Source: Candidatus Saccharimonadota bacterium (GTDB lineage Bacteria > Patescibacteriota > Saccharimonadia > Saccharimonadales > Saccharimonadaceae). Taken from it: a stretch of 64,000 nucleotides of DNA. Positions 28,198 to 37,788 of the stretch are shown one piece after another. Each line of letters opens with the position of its first letter. The first letter of the stretch is position 1. The position numbers were made by a program, and so were the translations under genes. Under the pieces are notes generated by a model. The model had not been told where the DNA came from. It ran no database searches and saw only the letters and a program-made list of their open reading frames with translations. The stretch covers positions 1 to 64,000 of the forward strand of contig JAUNNB010000001.1 in assembly GCA_030531645.1 (NCBI GenBank). Direction: 5' to 3'.

Positions 28198-29244
28198 ATG
28201 TATACAGAAACAGTCCGTCAGGATACTAAGCGACTTTGGAATTTGCTTTCGCCAGATTTTCCTGATTGGCTAAATGAATACATAGACACTCCGGCTATGC
28301 TTCGTTTGCATGGCATTAGTATGGTTAGTGGCGACAATTACACGCATCTTTTTGATAATGTCATACATTATCCGCAGGACAGTCTCGATCATTCGATTGG
28401 CGTAGCATTAATCGTTTGGCATTTTACGCGCAATAAAAAACAAACGCTAGCCGGCCTTTTTCATGATATTTCAACTGGCACTTTCAAACATACGTTGGAT
28501 TTCCTAAACGGTGATTATATGACCCAGGAATCTACCGAAGAGCTTACCACAGAAATCATTAATAATTCCGACGAACTTATGGCCTTGCTTGCGCGCGACA
28601 ATATCGATGTTGGCGAAGTTGATGATTATCATATGTATAGCATTGCGGACAACGACACGCCTCAGCTTTCTGCGGATCGTTTGGAATATTCGCTTGATAA
28701 TATGACACGTCGTTATCATTTCGCTGACTTCAAAACTATTCAAAAATTCTACAATGATTTGTCGATTCAGACCGACGAAAATGGTAACGACGAAATTGGT
28801 TTTTCGGATATTAAACTTGCTCGCGAATTTGTCCGTCTTACTACGCTTTGTTCGTTAGACTATCGCAGTAACGAAACGATTTTTTCTATGCAGGTTTTGT
28901 CGGATATTCTAAATAAAGCATTAAAAAATGGCGATGTAAAACAAGAAGATTTTTATACTCTCACTGAAAAAGATATCATCAAAAAGCTTGAGCATTCAAG
29001 CGTTTCAGAAAGCGTCAAAAAGTGGCGTCAGCTTGAAAAGATTGAACGTTCAAAAGAACATCCACCAATAAATACTTACTATGTTCACCATTCAGCTAAA
29101 TTGCGCTGGATAGATCCACTCGTTAACAATAAACGAGTAAGCAAGATTGACTCAAAATCGAAAGCGTTTATCGACAAGAATTTCAATACGGATTTCGATT
29201 TCTATGTTTATGCTGATGGTATTTTGGAATCCGATTTGATATAA
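28198..29244 (+). CDS. HD-domain phosphohydrolase (dGTPase/SAMHD1-like layout)
   Basis: A 348-residue soluble protein with metal-binding His/Asp of the HD superfamily: H65 (SLDHSIG), H89-D90 (LFHDIS), and a downstream ADRLEYSLD segment that corresponds to the conserved Asp-Arg-Leu-x-Tyr of the dGTPase/SAMHD1-like branch. Substrate (dNTP or other nucleotide) is an inference. It follows gltX by 9 nt with an AAAGGAGG Shine-Dalgarno, so it belongs to the DUF3048-gltX operon. Confidence 0.78.
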   Translation: MYTETVRQDTKRLWNLLSPDFPDWLNEYIDTPAMLRLHGISMVSGDNYTHLFDNVIHYPQDSLDHSIGVALIVWHFTRNKKQTLAGLFHDISTGTFKHTLDFLNGDYMTQESTEELTTEIINNSDELMALLARDNIDVGEVDDYHMYSIADNDTPQLSADRLEYSLDNMTRRYHFADFKTIQKFYNDLSIQTDENGNDEIGFSDIKLAREFVRLTTLCSLDYRSNETIFSMQVLSDILNKALKNGDVKQEDFYTLTEKDIIKKLEHSSVSESVKKWRQLEKIERSKEHPPINTYYVHHSAKLRWIDPLVNNKRVSKIDSKSKAFIDKNFNTDFDFYVYADGILESDLI

Positions 29245-29251
29245 TGAAAGC

Positions 29252-29491
29252 ATGAACGAACATCCTGAAGTTGTCGATACGGACGAAGATTCTTGGGATT
29301 CTGGTGACAATCAACCAGATTTTCCAGACACCCACAAATATGATGGTGAGGTGAGTGATAAAATCGTTCCTGATGAAGGCGACGAAGACAACTTGGGCAA
29401 TAAAGAAGCTGACGAAATAGTTGGTTTGACGGACAAATTTGAACCTCTTGATGATGAAGAAATCGATGATCGTGGTTTTGACTGCGACTAA
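29252..29491 (+). CDS. Small, extremely acidic protein
   Basis: A 79-residue protein made of nearly 40 percent Asp and Glu, with no hydrophobic core visible; it is probably disordered. TGA-TATAAT (29240-29245) overlaps the end of the HD gene and ends exactly 6 nt before the ATG, a leaderless arrangement that supports a real gene. It lies 46 nt before the giant membrane protein, whose N-terminus is also acidic. Function unknown. Confidence 0.65.
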   Translation: MNEHPEVVDTDEDSWDSGDNQPDFPDTHKYDGEVSDKIVPDEGDEDNLGNKEADEIVGLTDKFEPLDDEEIDDRGFDCD

Positions 29492-29537
29492 ATAAAAACG
29501 CAAGCTTTTTCCTGCTTTTTGTAGTATAATATATTGT

Positions 29538-32507
29538 ATGGATGATCCCGCTAATGGTTATGACGGAGATTCGGGTTTAGACGACCAGTGGTCGTCTGAA
29601 GGTGCTGGGAAACCAGACATCGGTCCTGCTGGTCCCGCTGGCGAGGATACTAAAGGTATGAAAGATGCCCGCCGTGTTGCTGCGGCCGGGTTGGCTAAGA
29701 AAGGTGAAGCTGCCGCTGCCGGGAAACCCGGTGAGAAAAAGGGTGGTCTAGATGCTGCAAAGGCAGCTGAGGGTGCTGGTGGTCCAGCAGGTTTTGCTAA
29801 TAATGTTACAGGGAAAGACGGCAAAGGAAAAAGCAAACTCGAGCAAAAGGCAGATAAGGCAGTCCCTGGTTCTGCTATGCTCAAAAAACAACTCAAAAAG
29901 TTTGGTCCGTTTGGCGCCATCCTTGGTATGATTATTACGCTGGTGTGTTTATTTTCAATGTCGCAGACTGCTGCCCCATTTGGTCTCGTTGCTAATGGTC
30001 TTGACCAGTTCAACTCGGTGAAGACTATTCTAGCGCAGTCTACGAAACATTATGGACCTATGTTTGGTTTTAGTACAAAAACCGATAACACCAATAGGCA
30101 TATGACTGGACACGTAGCCGGTTGGTTTGATAAGCTTTCATCCAATCTGCACAAGTTCCGCATTCATTTTAATCGTAATAAATACAAGAATCTAGACGAA
30201 ACAGATACTGACGCAGATGTTGTTAGTGCTGCCAAAGGAGGGGACAGCATGGAGGAGGGCCTTGGTAAAAACCACGGCGAAGCGGATGACAATGATCTGA
30301 CGCCAGCGACAGAGCTGGAAGGTGAAGATGTTGTAGATAATGGCGATGGCACAACTAGTACAAAGAAAAATGGTATATGGGAAAAAGTCGATGGAGATAA
30401 CAGTGGATACGATGGGCGGACGGAGTCTGATCGTATAGGACATTTGGATATTGATCCGGAAGCGGACATTGATGCAGATACTACAAATAAGATTGCAGAC
30501 AATTTCCGCACTCGAGCCAATGCGGTACTTTCTACGGTTAACGAAGATATTGGAGTACTCTGTGGCGTAGTGAAAGTTGTTCAAGCTATTAACGCAGTCA
30601 TCACGGCTATGCATGTCGCTAGCGTTTTGAATTATGTGGTTAGCTTCTTGAACGCCATCCAACAGGCGCAAGCTGGCGATGGAGGTGTTGCGCTGCACTA
30701 CTTCTTTAATCAGCTGTCTCAAAAAGGAAATACATATGGCATAGATCATGAAGAAGGGCCGATAAAAGAAGGTACTAATGCACTTGAAAGTGATGCTTGG
30801 AACCAGTTCTTTAGCGATGGCTCGGTGATAGTCGGAGCTGACGATCCAATAGCACAGAAATTCAACAAGGATTACGCTGGACAAAACTCCGTCATTAGTG
30901 CGGTTATTTCTGCTACAAAATCTGAGGTAGACTCTACTCATCAGGATCAACCTCAGGCAAAAGCAAAATCCTTCTGGTCTTGGGTCGCTGGATTATTTAA
31001 TATGAGCAAAGATGATCGTGTTTCATACACGGCTAAGCAGTTCGTTGAAAAATTCACAGACGGCGAATCAATTAACAAAATGTACCATACTTGCGTAACG
31101 TCTCAGGCGCTCTTACAAAGTTCGTTGGCGGCTGTTGATGCAGTTACCAGTGTCATTGCTATATTTACTGGAGGTATTTCAGAATTTGCTAAAAAGGCTG
31201 TAGAAGAAGCTGGAGAAAAAATCCTAGATGTAACGAGAGGCATCGTTGTGTCTGCACTTATTTCTGCAATGATCCCAATTATTGTTCCTAAAGTAGCTCG
31301 TTGGCTTGCGATGGATTTGATTGAGAATATGTTAGGTGAGGACGCCGCATATGCTATCAATTCAGGTTTCAATATGTATCTAGGCAAGCAGATGCAGCAA
31401 AGTTCTGGTCTCCCAGGTAATCTTGACCAAGTTTTGGCTCAGTATCAAGAAACTCAAATTGCCATAGCTGAAGAAGCCGAGTATCAGCGCAGTATTCGTA
31501 GTCCGTTTGACGCCACAAGCAAATATACATTCCTAGGTAGTATCGTAAATTCTGTTACCCCAATTGCGACGGCTATGTCCGGTCCTCTTACGACTATTTC
31601 AAAAACCGTCAGCTTAGTCGGTTCGTCTATCGGTAAACTCTTGCCGACAGCATCGGCGACAACGTTGGACGAATTCGAAACATCTCTCAACTACAACTGT
31701 CCTGGTCTTGAAGAGTATGATTTGGTCGGCGACGCATTTTGTAACCCATACTATGTCTCAGAGTATAAGACATTGAAGAATGATGATCCATTTCAGTCCA
31801 TGGATGAGCTCGACGATAGCAACTTTGTTGAAGGAGAGACCACTCCTACAAACTTAAGCGGTCGTGAGAATAAGGTTATCAAGGATGGTTCAGAACTTGG
31901 CAACTGGGCTATCTCCTGTACTCGTCGTGACGCACAATTCGGTCTTGTTGATCCACAGACCATGACAGATTTGACTAATATTACGACTGGTAACGATAGT
32001 GTCGATGCTATCCTTGATGGCGCACTTAGCTTAGTGCCAGTCGTAGGATCAGCATTAGATGCTGCCCAAGCAGTTGAGGCTGAAGTAATCTTGCCATGGG
32101 CAGACGGTTCCAAGTGTCTCGATGAACAAGCTCTCAAGTTCTCTCGCTATTCAGAGGACCAGCGTTGGCTCGAGGCTGCCGGTGATATCGATGAATCTGC
32201 CGTTGCGGTGTATCTCGATAGCTACTACGAAAGATTCCCACCAGACACTTCCACGGAAGGAACTATAGCTCGCTATGCTGGTATGACTAAATCTGCGGTC
32301 GAAGACACTCTCGCTATTATAGAATATGGCAACTGGCTCGCAACTTATAGTCCAGACGAAACCTATGGCCCAACTCAATTTGAGACCACTCCACATGAAG
32401 ACTATCAGTACGAGGGCGACAGTATCATTGCAGATGCACCAGATGATGTCATTGCAGATGTAAAATTCGTTTTCGTAAACGCTCGCAACGAAGTTGAAAT
32501 CGGCTAA
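29538..32507 (+). CDS. Giant multi-pass membrane protein (989 aa), possible secretion-channel type
   Basis: Not recognised with certainty. Residues 1-125 are Gly/Ala/Lys-rich and disordered. Hydrophobic segments follow at about 128-150, in a broad Val/Ala-rich region near 345-385, and in the 525-600 region. Acidic, Asp/Ser/Thr-rich blocks lie between them, with an Asp-rich stretch near 220-320 and a long polar C-terminus. Large proteins with a central helix bundle resemble VirB6/TrbL inner-membrane channel proteins, but no defining motif was seen and no other type IV secretion gene is in the window. TATAAT (29525-29530) ends 7 nt before the ATG (leaderless). Confidence 0.7.
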   Translation: MDDPANGYDGDSGLDDQWSSEGAGKPDIGPAGPAGEDTKGMKDARRVAAAGLAKKGEAAAAGKPGEKKGGLDAAKAAEGAGGPAGFANNVTGKDGKGKSKLEQKADKAVPGSAMLKKQLKKFGPFGAILGMIITLVCLFSMSQTAAPFGLVANGLDQFNSVKTILAQSTKHYGPMFGFSTKTDNTNRHMTGHVAGWFDKLSSNLHKFRIHFNRNKYKNLDETDTDADVVSAAKGGDSMEEGLGKNHGEADDNDLTPATELEGEDVVDNGDGTTSTKKNGIWEKVDGDNSGYDGRTESDRIGHLDIDPEADIDADTTNKIADNFRTRANAVLSTVNEDIGVLCGVVKVVQAINAVITAMHVASVLNYVVSFLNAIQQAQAGDGGVALHYFFNQLSQKGNTYGIDHEEGPIKEGTNALESDAWNQFFSDGSVIVGADDPIAQKFNKDYAGQNSVISAVISATKSEVDSTHQDQPQAKAKSFWSWVAGLFNMSKDDRVSYTAKQFVEKFTDGESINKMYHTCVTSQALLQSSLAAVDAVTSVIAIFTGGISEFAKKAVEEAGEKILDVTRGIVVSALISAMIPIIVPKVARWLAMDLIENMLGEDAAYAINSGFNMYLGKQMQQSSGLPGNLDQVLAQYQETQIAIAEEAEYQRSIRSPFDATSKYTFLGSIVNSVTPIATAMSGPLTTISKTVSLVGSSIGKLLPTASATTLDEFETSLNYNCPGLEEYDLVGDAFCNPYYVSEYKTLKNDDPFQSMDELDDSNFVEGETTPTNLSGRENKVIKDGSELGNWAISCTRRDAQFGLVDPQTMTDLTNITTGNDSVDAILDGALSLVPVVGSALDAAQAVEAEVILPWADGSKCLDEQALKFSRYSEDQRWLEAAGDIDESAVAVYLDSYYERFPPDTSTEGTIARYAGMTKSAVEDTLAIIEYGNWLATYSPDETYGPTQFETTPHEDYQYEGDSIIADAPDDVIADVKFVFVNARNEVEIG

Positions 32508-32580
32508 AACTGCAGGAAAATACTTGCTTTTTCATACCGGTATCGGTTATAATAAACATAAGAAAAGTGTGAGGTTATAA

Positions 32581-33864
32581 ATGTCAAAAAATGAATGGAA
32601 TATTTCCAGTGGTTCGACACATCGGTCTGTCCAGAGATCTACTACTTTGAACCGAAAATACGTAAAACGTCCTACTCCTAAGCGCATCATTATCAACGCA
32701 GAGGAAGATCAACCAAAACCAAAGATTGAAGAGTTCCACACAGACCTCGAAGACGCTATTGTCGACGCTCGCGAAATCTCACACGAAGTTACAGATGGTG
32801 AAATTATGGAGGATGCTTATCCCGCCAAAGATCTTGACGAAACTATTGATTTAGAGCGTAGAGCATCCGTTTCTTTTGATAACGAAAACTATTTCCGCCT
32901 TGGCAATAGAACTGCCGGTAGTAAGAAGATTTCAGTTTCCGATAATAAGAAAGTTGCTAAGAAAGCTAAACTAGAAGAGCCTGGCCCAGATCCATTAGAA
33001 ATGGCACGCAAGGCTACTAAGAGGGCAATCGAAGAAAGCAAGAAAGCAGCAGAAGCTAAAAAAGCTGCTGAAGCTGCCAGACTAGCAGCCGAGAAAAAGG
33101 CAGCCGCCGCTGCCAGAGCACAGGCCAAGAAAGCAGTAAAGACTGTGAAGCCAACTACCAAAAAACCAGCCGCGAAGAAGACTGTTGCTGCTCCAAAGCC
33201 AGTTACTAATGCTAAAATTACTCGTTTTCACACAGCTGAAGAAGCTCCTAAGAAACCAGCAGTAAAGAAATCTGTCGCAAAGGCCCCATCTAAGAAAGCC
33301 GTGCGTCCAGAAAGCGCCAGGGCGCTACGCAATGCAGAGCGTAAATATGTTGCACCAAAGAAAGAAACCGTACACGCAGAACGCCATATCAAGAAGAGGG
33401 GCAGCAAAAAGCGTGTCGTCCTCGCTCTTATGGCATCGGCCGCTTGTGTCGCCGTTCTTGGTGGTCTAGTCTATCTAAATATCCCAGATGTCTCCGTAAA
33501 GGTCACTGCTATGCAAAGTGGTATTGAGGCAGCTTATCCATCCTATGTACCGCGTGACTACTCACTCAGTAGTGTTTATGTGAATGGCGAAGACGCTGTT
33601 GTGATGGACTTCTCTGGTCCAGATAATAATATGTTCAGCATCACTGAGTCCAGTAGTTCTTGGGATTCCAACGCTCTCCTAAACAATTACGTCAAAAAGA
33701 CTTGGGGTAGCGATGAATACACAGCTATGCGTGAGAGTGGAATTACTATTTACATTCATAATTCCTGCGCCGTTTGGGTTAATGGCGGTATGATGTATAA
33801 GATCACTGCAGAAAACGGCATCCTCACTAAGAAGCAGATCAAAAATATCGCAACATCTATTTAA
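32581..33864 (+). CDS. Membrane protein with histone-H1-like cytoplasmic tail and DUF4367-like external domain
   Basis: A 427-residue protein. Residues 1-130 are charged and disordered. Residues 140-265 are an Ala/Lys/Pro-rich H1-like stretch containing repeats such as KKPAAKK, preceded by an Ala/Lys/Glu helix. One membrane helix lies at about 278-299. The C-terminal 125 residues form a small domain (SYVPRDYSLSSVYV) that resembles DUF4367, a domain of anti-sigma-like proteins. The topology puts the basic tail in the cytoplasm, where it could bind nucleic acid. TGG-less TATAAT lies about 34 nt upstream with a GAGGT Shine-Dalgarno. A terminator follows. Confidence 0.72.
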   Translation: MSKNEWNISSGSTHRSVQRSTTLNRKYVKRPTPKRIIINAEEDQPKPKIEEFHTDLEDAIVDAREISHEVTDGEIMEDAYPAKDLDETIDLERRASVSFDNENYFRLGNRTAGSKKISVSDNKKVAKKAKLEEPGPDPLEMARKATKRAIEESKKAAEAKKAAEAARLAAEKKAAAAARAQAKKAVKTVKPTTKKPAAKKTVAAPKPVTNAKITRFHTAEEAPKKPAVKKSVAKAPSKKAVRPESARALRNAERKYVAPKKETVHAERHIKKRGSKKRVVLALMASAACVAVLGGLVYLNIPDVSVKVTAMQSGIEAAYPSYVPRDYSLSSVYVNGEDAVVMDFSGPDNNMFSITESSSSWDSNALLNNYVKKTWGSDEYTAMRESGITIYIHNSCAVWVNGGMMYKITAENGILTKKQIKNIATSI

Positions 33865-33892
33865 AAAAGCCCCCGTTAGGGGGACTTTTTTA
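33864..33892. terminator. Bidirectional terminator between 32581 gene and tyrS
   Basis: AAGCCCCC and GGGGGACTT pair around GTTA, with T runs on both strands. It separates two convergent genes. Confidence 0.88.
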
Positions 33893-35179
33893 TTTCACTA
33901 ATGCAAACTTGTTCTTTCCGCGTTTCAGAATCGAAAGGGAAGTAATTACATAGTTTTCATCTGTCACCTTCTCGCCGTTTATCGAGATAGCATTTCCAGA
34001 AATCATTTTCTTTGCTTCGTTTTTCGATGCGACTAGTCCAGATTCTACTAATGCATCTACTACATTAATACCGTCCTCATTTTGCACTACAGGAAGTAAC
34101 AGTGCGACACTTTCGATTTCGGTAGGGGTGAGAGTTGAGGCTTCTTTACCGCCAAATAATAATTCGGTCAAAGTCTCGGCAGCCTTAGCACTTGATTTAC
34201 CATGTACAACTTCCGTTGCACCACGAGCAAGAGCTTTCTGTGCAACGCGTTTTTCTGGAGCCTTAGCATGTTCTGCCAAGATACCTTCGATGGTCTCCTT
34301 GTCATATACAGTATAAATCTTCAATAGGTATTCAACTGATTCGTCTGGCTGGTTGACCCAGAACTGATAGAAATCAAACACTGGAGTGAAGTTGCCAGAA
34401 CCATTGTCTGAACTTGCAAGCCAAATTGCATTGCCCTCAGACTTTCCGAATTTACGACCAGTCACAGGGTCTATCACAAGTGGAGTACTCCAAACATCAG
34501 CCTCTGCGTTTTCCAAACGGCGGATTAGGTGAATACCACTTGAACAGTTGCCGTATTGATCAGCGCCACAAAGCTGCAAATCAATGCCATATTCACGATA
34601 AAGGTGTAAGAAATCATAGCCCTGAATCAAAGTATAGCTAAATTCAGCATAAGAAATACCAGAACCACCTTCACCAATACGATTCTGAATAAACTTGCGG
34701 TCTAGGAGCTGTGTCATCGAGAAGGCCTTACCAACTTCGCGTAGGAATGAAAGATAGGAAATATCCTTGAACCAATCGTAATTATCAACCATCCTTAGTT
34801 CGTAATTGTCATTGTCAGTTCTGCCATCATCCTTTGTATCAGCTGCCCCATCGGCAGAGATAATCTTTGCCATTTGCTTGGCGATGCAAGCTTTATTATG
34901 TTCGACTTCTTCAATTGTCTTTAGATCACGTTCACCATTTTCCTTTGGGTCGCCAATCTGTCCAGTTGCACCACCAGCAAGTAAAGTAGGTTCATAGCCG
35001 TGACGTACGAAACATGCACACATCATAAGTGCAGCTAAGTTACCAATTGTCAGGGAATCAGCAGACGGATCTGCACCAAAATAGAACTTTTTTGATTCTC
35101 GTTCATCAAGTTGTTTAAAGTCTTTGATTGTTGTTTCGGCATTAAAACCACGCCAAACTAATTCTTCTGATAATTTCAT
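33890..35179 (-). CDS. tyrS: Tyrosine-tRNA ligase
   Basis: Class I synthetase charging tRNA-Tyr. The 429-residue protein shows YFGADPSADSLTIGNL (HIGH equivalent), a QGYDFLHL segment of the tyrosine pocket, KFGKSEGNAIWL (KMSKS equivalent) and a C-terminal S4 RNA-binding domain (NAISINGEKV). Length and order are standard. The TGG-TAAAAT box (35191-35186) ends exactly 6 nt before the ATG, so the mRNA is predicted leaderless. Confidence 0.96.
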   Translation of the reverse strand: MKLSEELVWRGFNAETTIKDFKQLDERESKKFYFGADPSADSLTIGNLAALMMCACFVRHGYEPTLLAGGATGQIGDPKENGERDLKTIEEVEHNKACIAKQMAKIISADGAADTKDDGRTDNDNYELRMVDNYDWFKDISYLSFLREVGKAFSMTQLLDRKFIQNRIGEGGSGISYAEFSYTLIQGYDFLHLYREYGIDLQLCGADQYGNCSSGIHLIRRLENAEADVWSTPLVIDPVTGRKFGKSEGNAIWLASSDNGSGNFTPVFDFYQFWVNQPDESVEYLLKIYTVYDKETIEGILAEHAKAPEKRVAQKALARGATEVVHGKSSAKAAETLTELLFGGKEASTLTPTEIESVALLLPVVQNEDGINVVDALVESGLVASKNEAKKMISGNAISINGEKVTDENYVITSLSILKRGKNKFALVK

Positions 35180-35214
35180 AAAATTATTTTACCATATTTT
35201 TACACCTATGCCAA

Positions 35215-35242
35215 GAAAAACGCCCCTGGGAGGGGCGTTTAT
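35215..35242 (-). terminator. Terminator of the 35242-35832 gene
   Basis: ACGCCCCT and AGGGGCGT form an 8-bp stem with a 3-nt loop; on the minus strand a T run follows. Confidence 0.88.
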
Positions 35243-35832
35243 TATTTGTCTACACAATATAGCGATTTTTGGGTTGTGTAATCACCTTTGCCCCACGGTG
35301 CTTTTGGATAGAATACGATGAATGAATTATTCGTATCGCATTCCAGACGTTCTGTCGAGAATACTGCACGATCTTTTTTGTCGTTGTAGAAATTAATCAA
35401 CTGCCTCAAGCGAACCTGAGTCAAACCACGTTCAGAGAATGCATTAAGCGCAGTCTCGGCTGAAACATTTGAGTTTACTTCGGTGGCTGCAGGGTAAAGC
35501 ACCTCAGCATAGTATTTCTTAGCTAACTCATCAAATTTTCTCTCAGCGATTTTTTGATCGGTAAGCTCGATGCTTGCCCAAATTGCGGCAACGACACAAG
35601 CTGTCAATACGACAATAAATCCAACTAATACCCACCAACCACTATTCTTCTGGCCGTTTGTAGACATCTTGCCAGAATGGTTGACAGTCTTTTTTACTCG
35701 ATATGGACTCTTTTTGCGAGCTTTTGCAACCGAAGAACTGCGATTAGACAATGCAGCACGGTTTCTAGACACTGAGTTCACAGATACGCCACGTGAACGA
35801 CGCAAAGAATCACCCTTTTTTGATGCAATCAT
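35242..35832 (-). CDS. Unknown single-pass membrane protein
   Basis: A 196-residue protein: a basic Arg/Ser/Lys-rich cytoplasmic N-terminus (1-65), one membrane helix (about 70-90), and an external domain with two cysteines. No family recognised. Start 35832 is chosen over 35850 because TGG-TATAAT (35844-35839) ends exactly 6 nt upstream of it. The gene is divergent from the ZIP transporter. Confidence 0.7.
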   Translation of the reverse strand: MIASKKGDSLRRSRGVSVNSVSRNRAALSNRSSSVAKARKKSPYRVKKTVNHSGKMSTNGQKNSGWWVLVGFIVVLTACVVAAIWASIELTDQKIAERKFDELAKKYYAEVLYPAATEVNSNVSAETALNAFSERGLTQVRLRQLINFYNDKKDRAVFSTERLECDTNNSFIVFYPKAPWGKGDYTTQKSLYCVDK

Positions 35833-35905
35833 AAGCACATTATACCACATATGCTTAAAAATGTAATATATTTTATATTTTTATTCCACAATGTATAATA
35901 ACTAC

Positions 35906-36607
35906 ATGGTTTTGGTTATATTTGCCACATTGATAACTTGTTTGCTCGGCCTTTCTGGTGGCATGCTTTTCTTAACCAATATTAAACCTATCAAGAAAAT
36001 TCAAGAATTCGGCCCACTGATTGCTTTTATTGTTATTCTTGCCACTGTCGTTTTTGAGCTATTACCAGAGGCTTTTGAAAATGATACTTTGCAATCAATA
36101 TCTATTTTTAACTTCGAAATTCCATTGCAAGTTTTGCTGATTATTGCCGGATTTATAGGCTGTGCGATTTTTGGGTACGTCCTAGGTCATTTTCATCACC
36201 ATGCCGATATGCGTCAAAAAAAGCGCAACGAAGCGACGGCCAAATCCATGTTTGTTGTCGATACTATTCATAATGCGGCAGACGGCATCGTCTTGGGCGT
36301 GAGTTTTTTGGCTGGCGTCGGCACCGGCCTCTCGACTTGTCTTGCTACATTGGCGCACGAAATTCCGCAAGAGATCGGCGACTTCGCCATTATGAAACGC
36401 GCAAAGTTCAAAAATAAAACCATCATCGTTCTCCAGACTCTAAGTGCGCTGGTTACAGTGATTACCTCCTCGCTTATCTACGCTTTTGCCACTGAAAACG
36501 AATCCTTTGAGGGGTTTCTAGGCATATCACTTTCTCTTGTGGCAGGGTTTCTCATTTATATTGCATTGAGCGAATTAATAGAAGTTATCCACGAGATAAA
36601 AAAGTAA
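35906..36607 (+). CDS. ZIP-family divalent metal transporter
   Basis: A 233-residue polytopic protein with about eight hydrophobic segments. The ZIP metal-site helices are visible as HNAADGIVLG and ATLAHEIPQEIGD, and a His-rich loop HFHHHADMR lies between helices, as is typical for the family. Zinc, iron or manganese uptake is likely; the metal cannot be told. Start 35906 is preferred to 35891 because TATAAT (35894-35899) would lie inside the longer version and ends exactly 6 nt before this ATG. Confidence 0.9.
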   Translation: MVLVIFATLITCLLGLSGGMLFLTNIKPIKKIQEFGPLIAFIVILATVVFELLPEAFENDTLQSISIFNFEIPLQVLLIIAGFIGCAIFGYVLGHFHHHADMRQKKRNEATAKSMFVVDTIHNAADGIVLGVSFLAGVGTGLSTCLATLAHEIPQEIGDFAIMKRAKFKNKTIIVLQTLSALVTVITSSLIYAFATENESFEGFLGISLSLVAGFLIYIALSELIEVIHEIKK

Positions 36608-36676
36608 TTCGTTTATTGCGAAAAGCATTTTGGTATGCTATACTGAAGATAATATAAAAGGGTGAAACAGTTTTTT

Positions 36677-37750
36677 ATGGAAACTAACAATAATTCTACA
36701 ACCATTGGCGGCGTCACTTTTGGTGAAGCTCCATCTGCTGGTCCTGCTCCAGCTAATACTAATCCAACTCAACCAACTTTTGGTGGTAATGCAGAAACTC
36801 CAGCCGAGCCAGCTCCAGAAGCTCCAGCTCCTGAGACTCCAGCCCCTGCTGCTCCTACAGATGCAGTTACACAGACTTTTACTGCTCTCGAAAATTCCGA
36901 TATCGAGCAGATTTTGAATTCACCAGCAAATAATAATGGCCAGCCTGCGGAGCCTATTACTCCAACCCAGACTGCATTGAATGTCCCTTTCGTTTCACCA
37001 ACTAGCTTCGATAATGCCAATACTGTTCAACCTGTAATTAAGGATCCATCACTCAGTAATCTGCCTGTGAACCCGCAAGTCCCAAATTCAAAGAAAAAGG
37101 TAAAGAGTCCTGAGACTATGGAATCTTCATTGAAGAAATTCACTACTATGACCATCGTCTTTGGTGTCCTCGCTGTGATTTTCCTCATCTTTGGTGTTGT
37201 TAGCTTAATGCTTTATCTCACTCAGACTGATAATCTCAATACTACCCAGGCGGATCTTGCAAAGTCTGAACGTATCGTTGCTCAGCTCGAAGAAACCACT
37301 GGCATGGTAATCGAGACTTATGAAGACGTCCCAGTCTATAAGGCTACTAAAGGCTATATCTACATTACTGAGTGGGATATCAAGATTAAGATTCCTGAGA
37401 ATCTCGAATCCGTCAGTTACATTCTCGATCAGAAGTTCCGTCCAAAGATTTGCTTCAACGCAGTTGAAAAGGGCGTTCAATACTTCCCAGATTTCGCTGA
37501 TATCGCCAAGAACAAAGGCCATATGGGCTGTCTCATGCGCGTAAGCGTCAACGAAGGCAATTACGACCCAGCCAATCAGGGTCTCAGTTTCGGTACCCCA
37601 GTCTTCACCTATAAGGACTACACGTACTTCTATACTGAAGGTACCACATACTCAGATCCAGTAAATAACGCTGCAGATCTTGGCCTCGAACGCACCGCTA
37701 TGCAGATTATTAAGAATATGCTCCGCGATAACATCGAAGCTTACGAATAG
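36677..37750 (+). CDS. Membrane protein with Pro/Ala-rich cytoplasmic tail
   Basis: A 357-residue protein: a disordered N-terminus rich in Pro, Ala, Thr and Asn (1-135), a Lys patch, one membrane helix (about 156-181), a short coiled coil (about 182-210) and an external domain of about 145 residues with two cysteines. It shares the architecture, but no clear sequence, with 44740-46209 and 32581-33864. The frame is also open from a GTG at 36662, but the ATG at 36677 is the likelier start. Function unknown. Confidence 0.68.
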   Translation: METNNNSTTIGGVTFGEAPSAGPAPANTNPTQPTFGGNAETPAEPAPEAPAPETPAPAAPTDAVTQTFTALENSDIEQILNSPANNNGQPAEPITPTQTALNVPFVSPTSFDNANTVQPVIKDPSLSNLPVNPQVPNSKKKVKSPETMESSLKKFTTMTIVFGVLAVIFLIFGVVSLMLYLTQTDNLNTTQADLAKSERIVAQLEETTGMVIETYEDVPVYKATKGYIYITEWDIKIKIPENLESVSYILDQKFRPKICFNAVEKGVQYFPDFADIAKNKGHMGCLMRVSVNEGNYDPANQGLSFGTPVFTYKDYTYFYTEGTTYSDPVNNAADLGLERTAMQIIKNMLRDNIEAYE

Positions 37751-37755
37751 AACAT

Positions 37756-37788
37756 AAAAATAAACCCCCGCGGGGGTTTATTTTTTTA
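37756..37788. terminator. Bidirectional terminator between 36677 gene and ung
   Basis: AAATAAACCCCC and GGGGGTTTATTT form a near-perfect stem around CG, with T runs on both strands. Confidence 0.92.
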
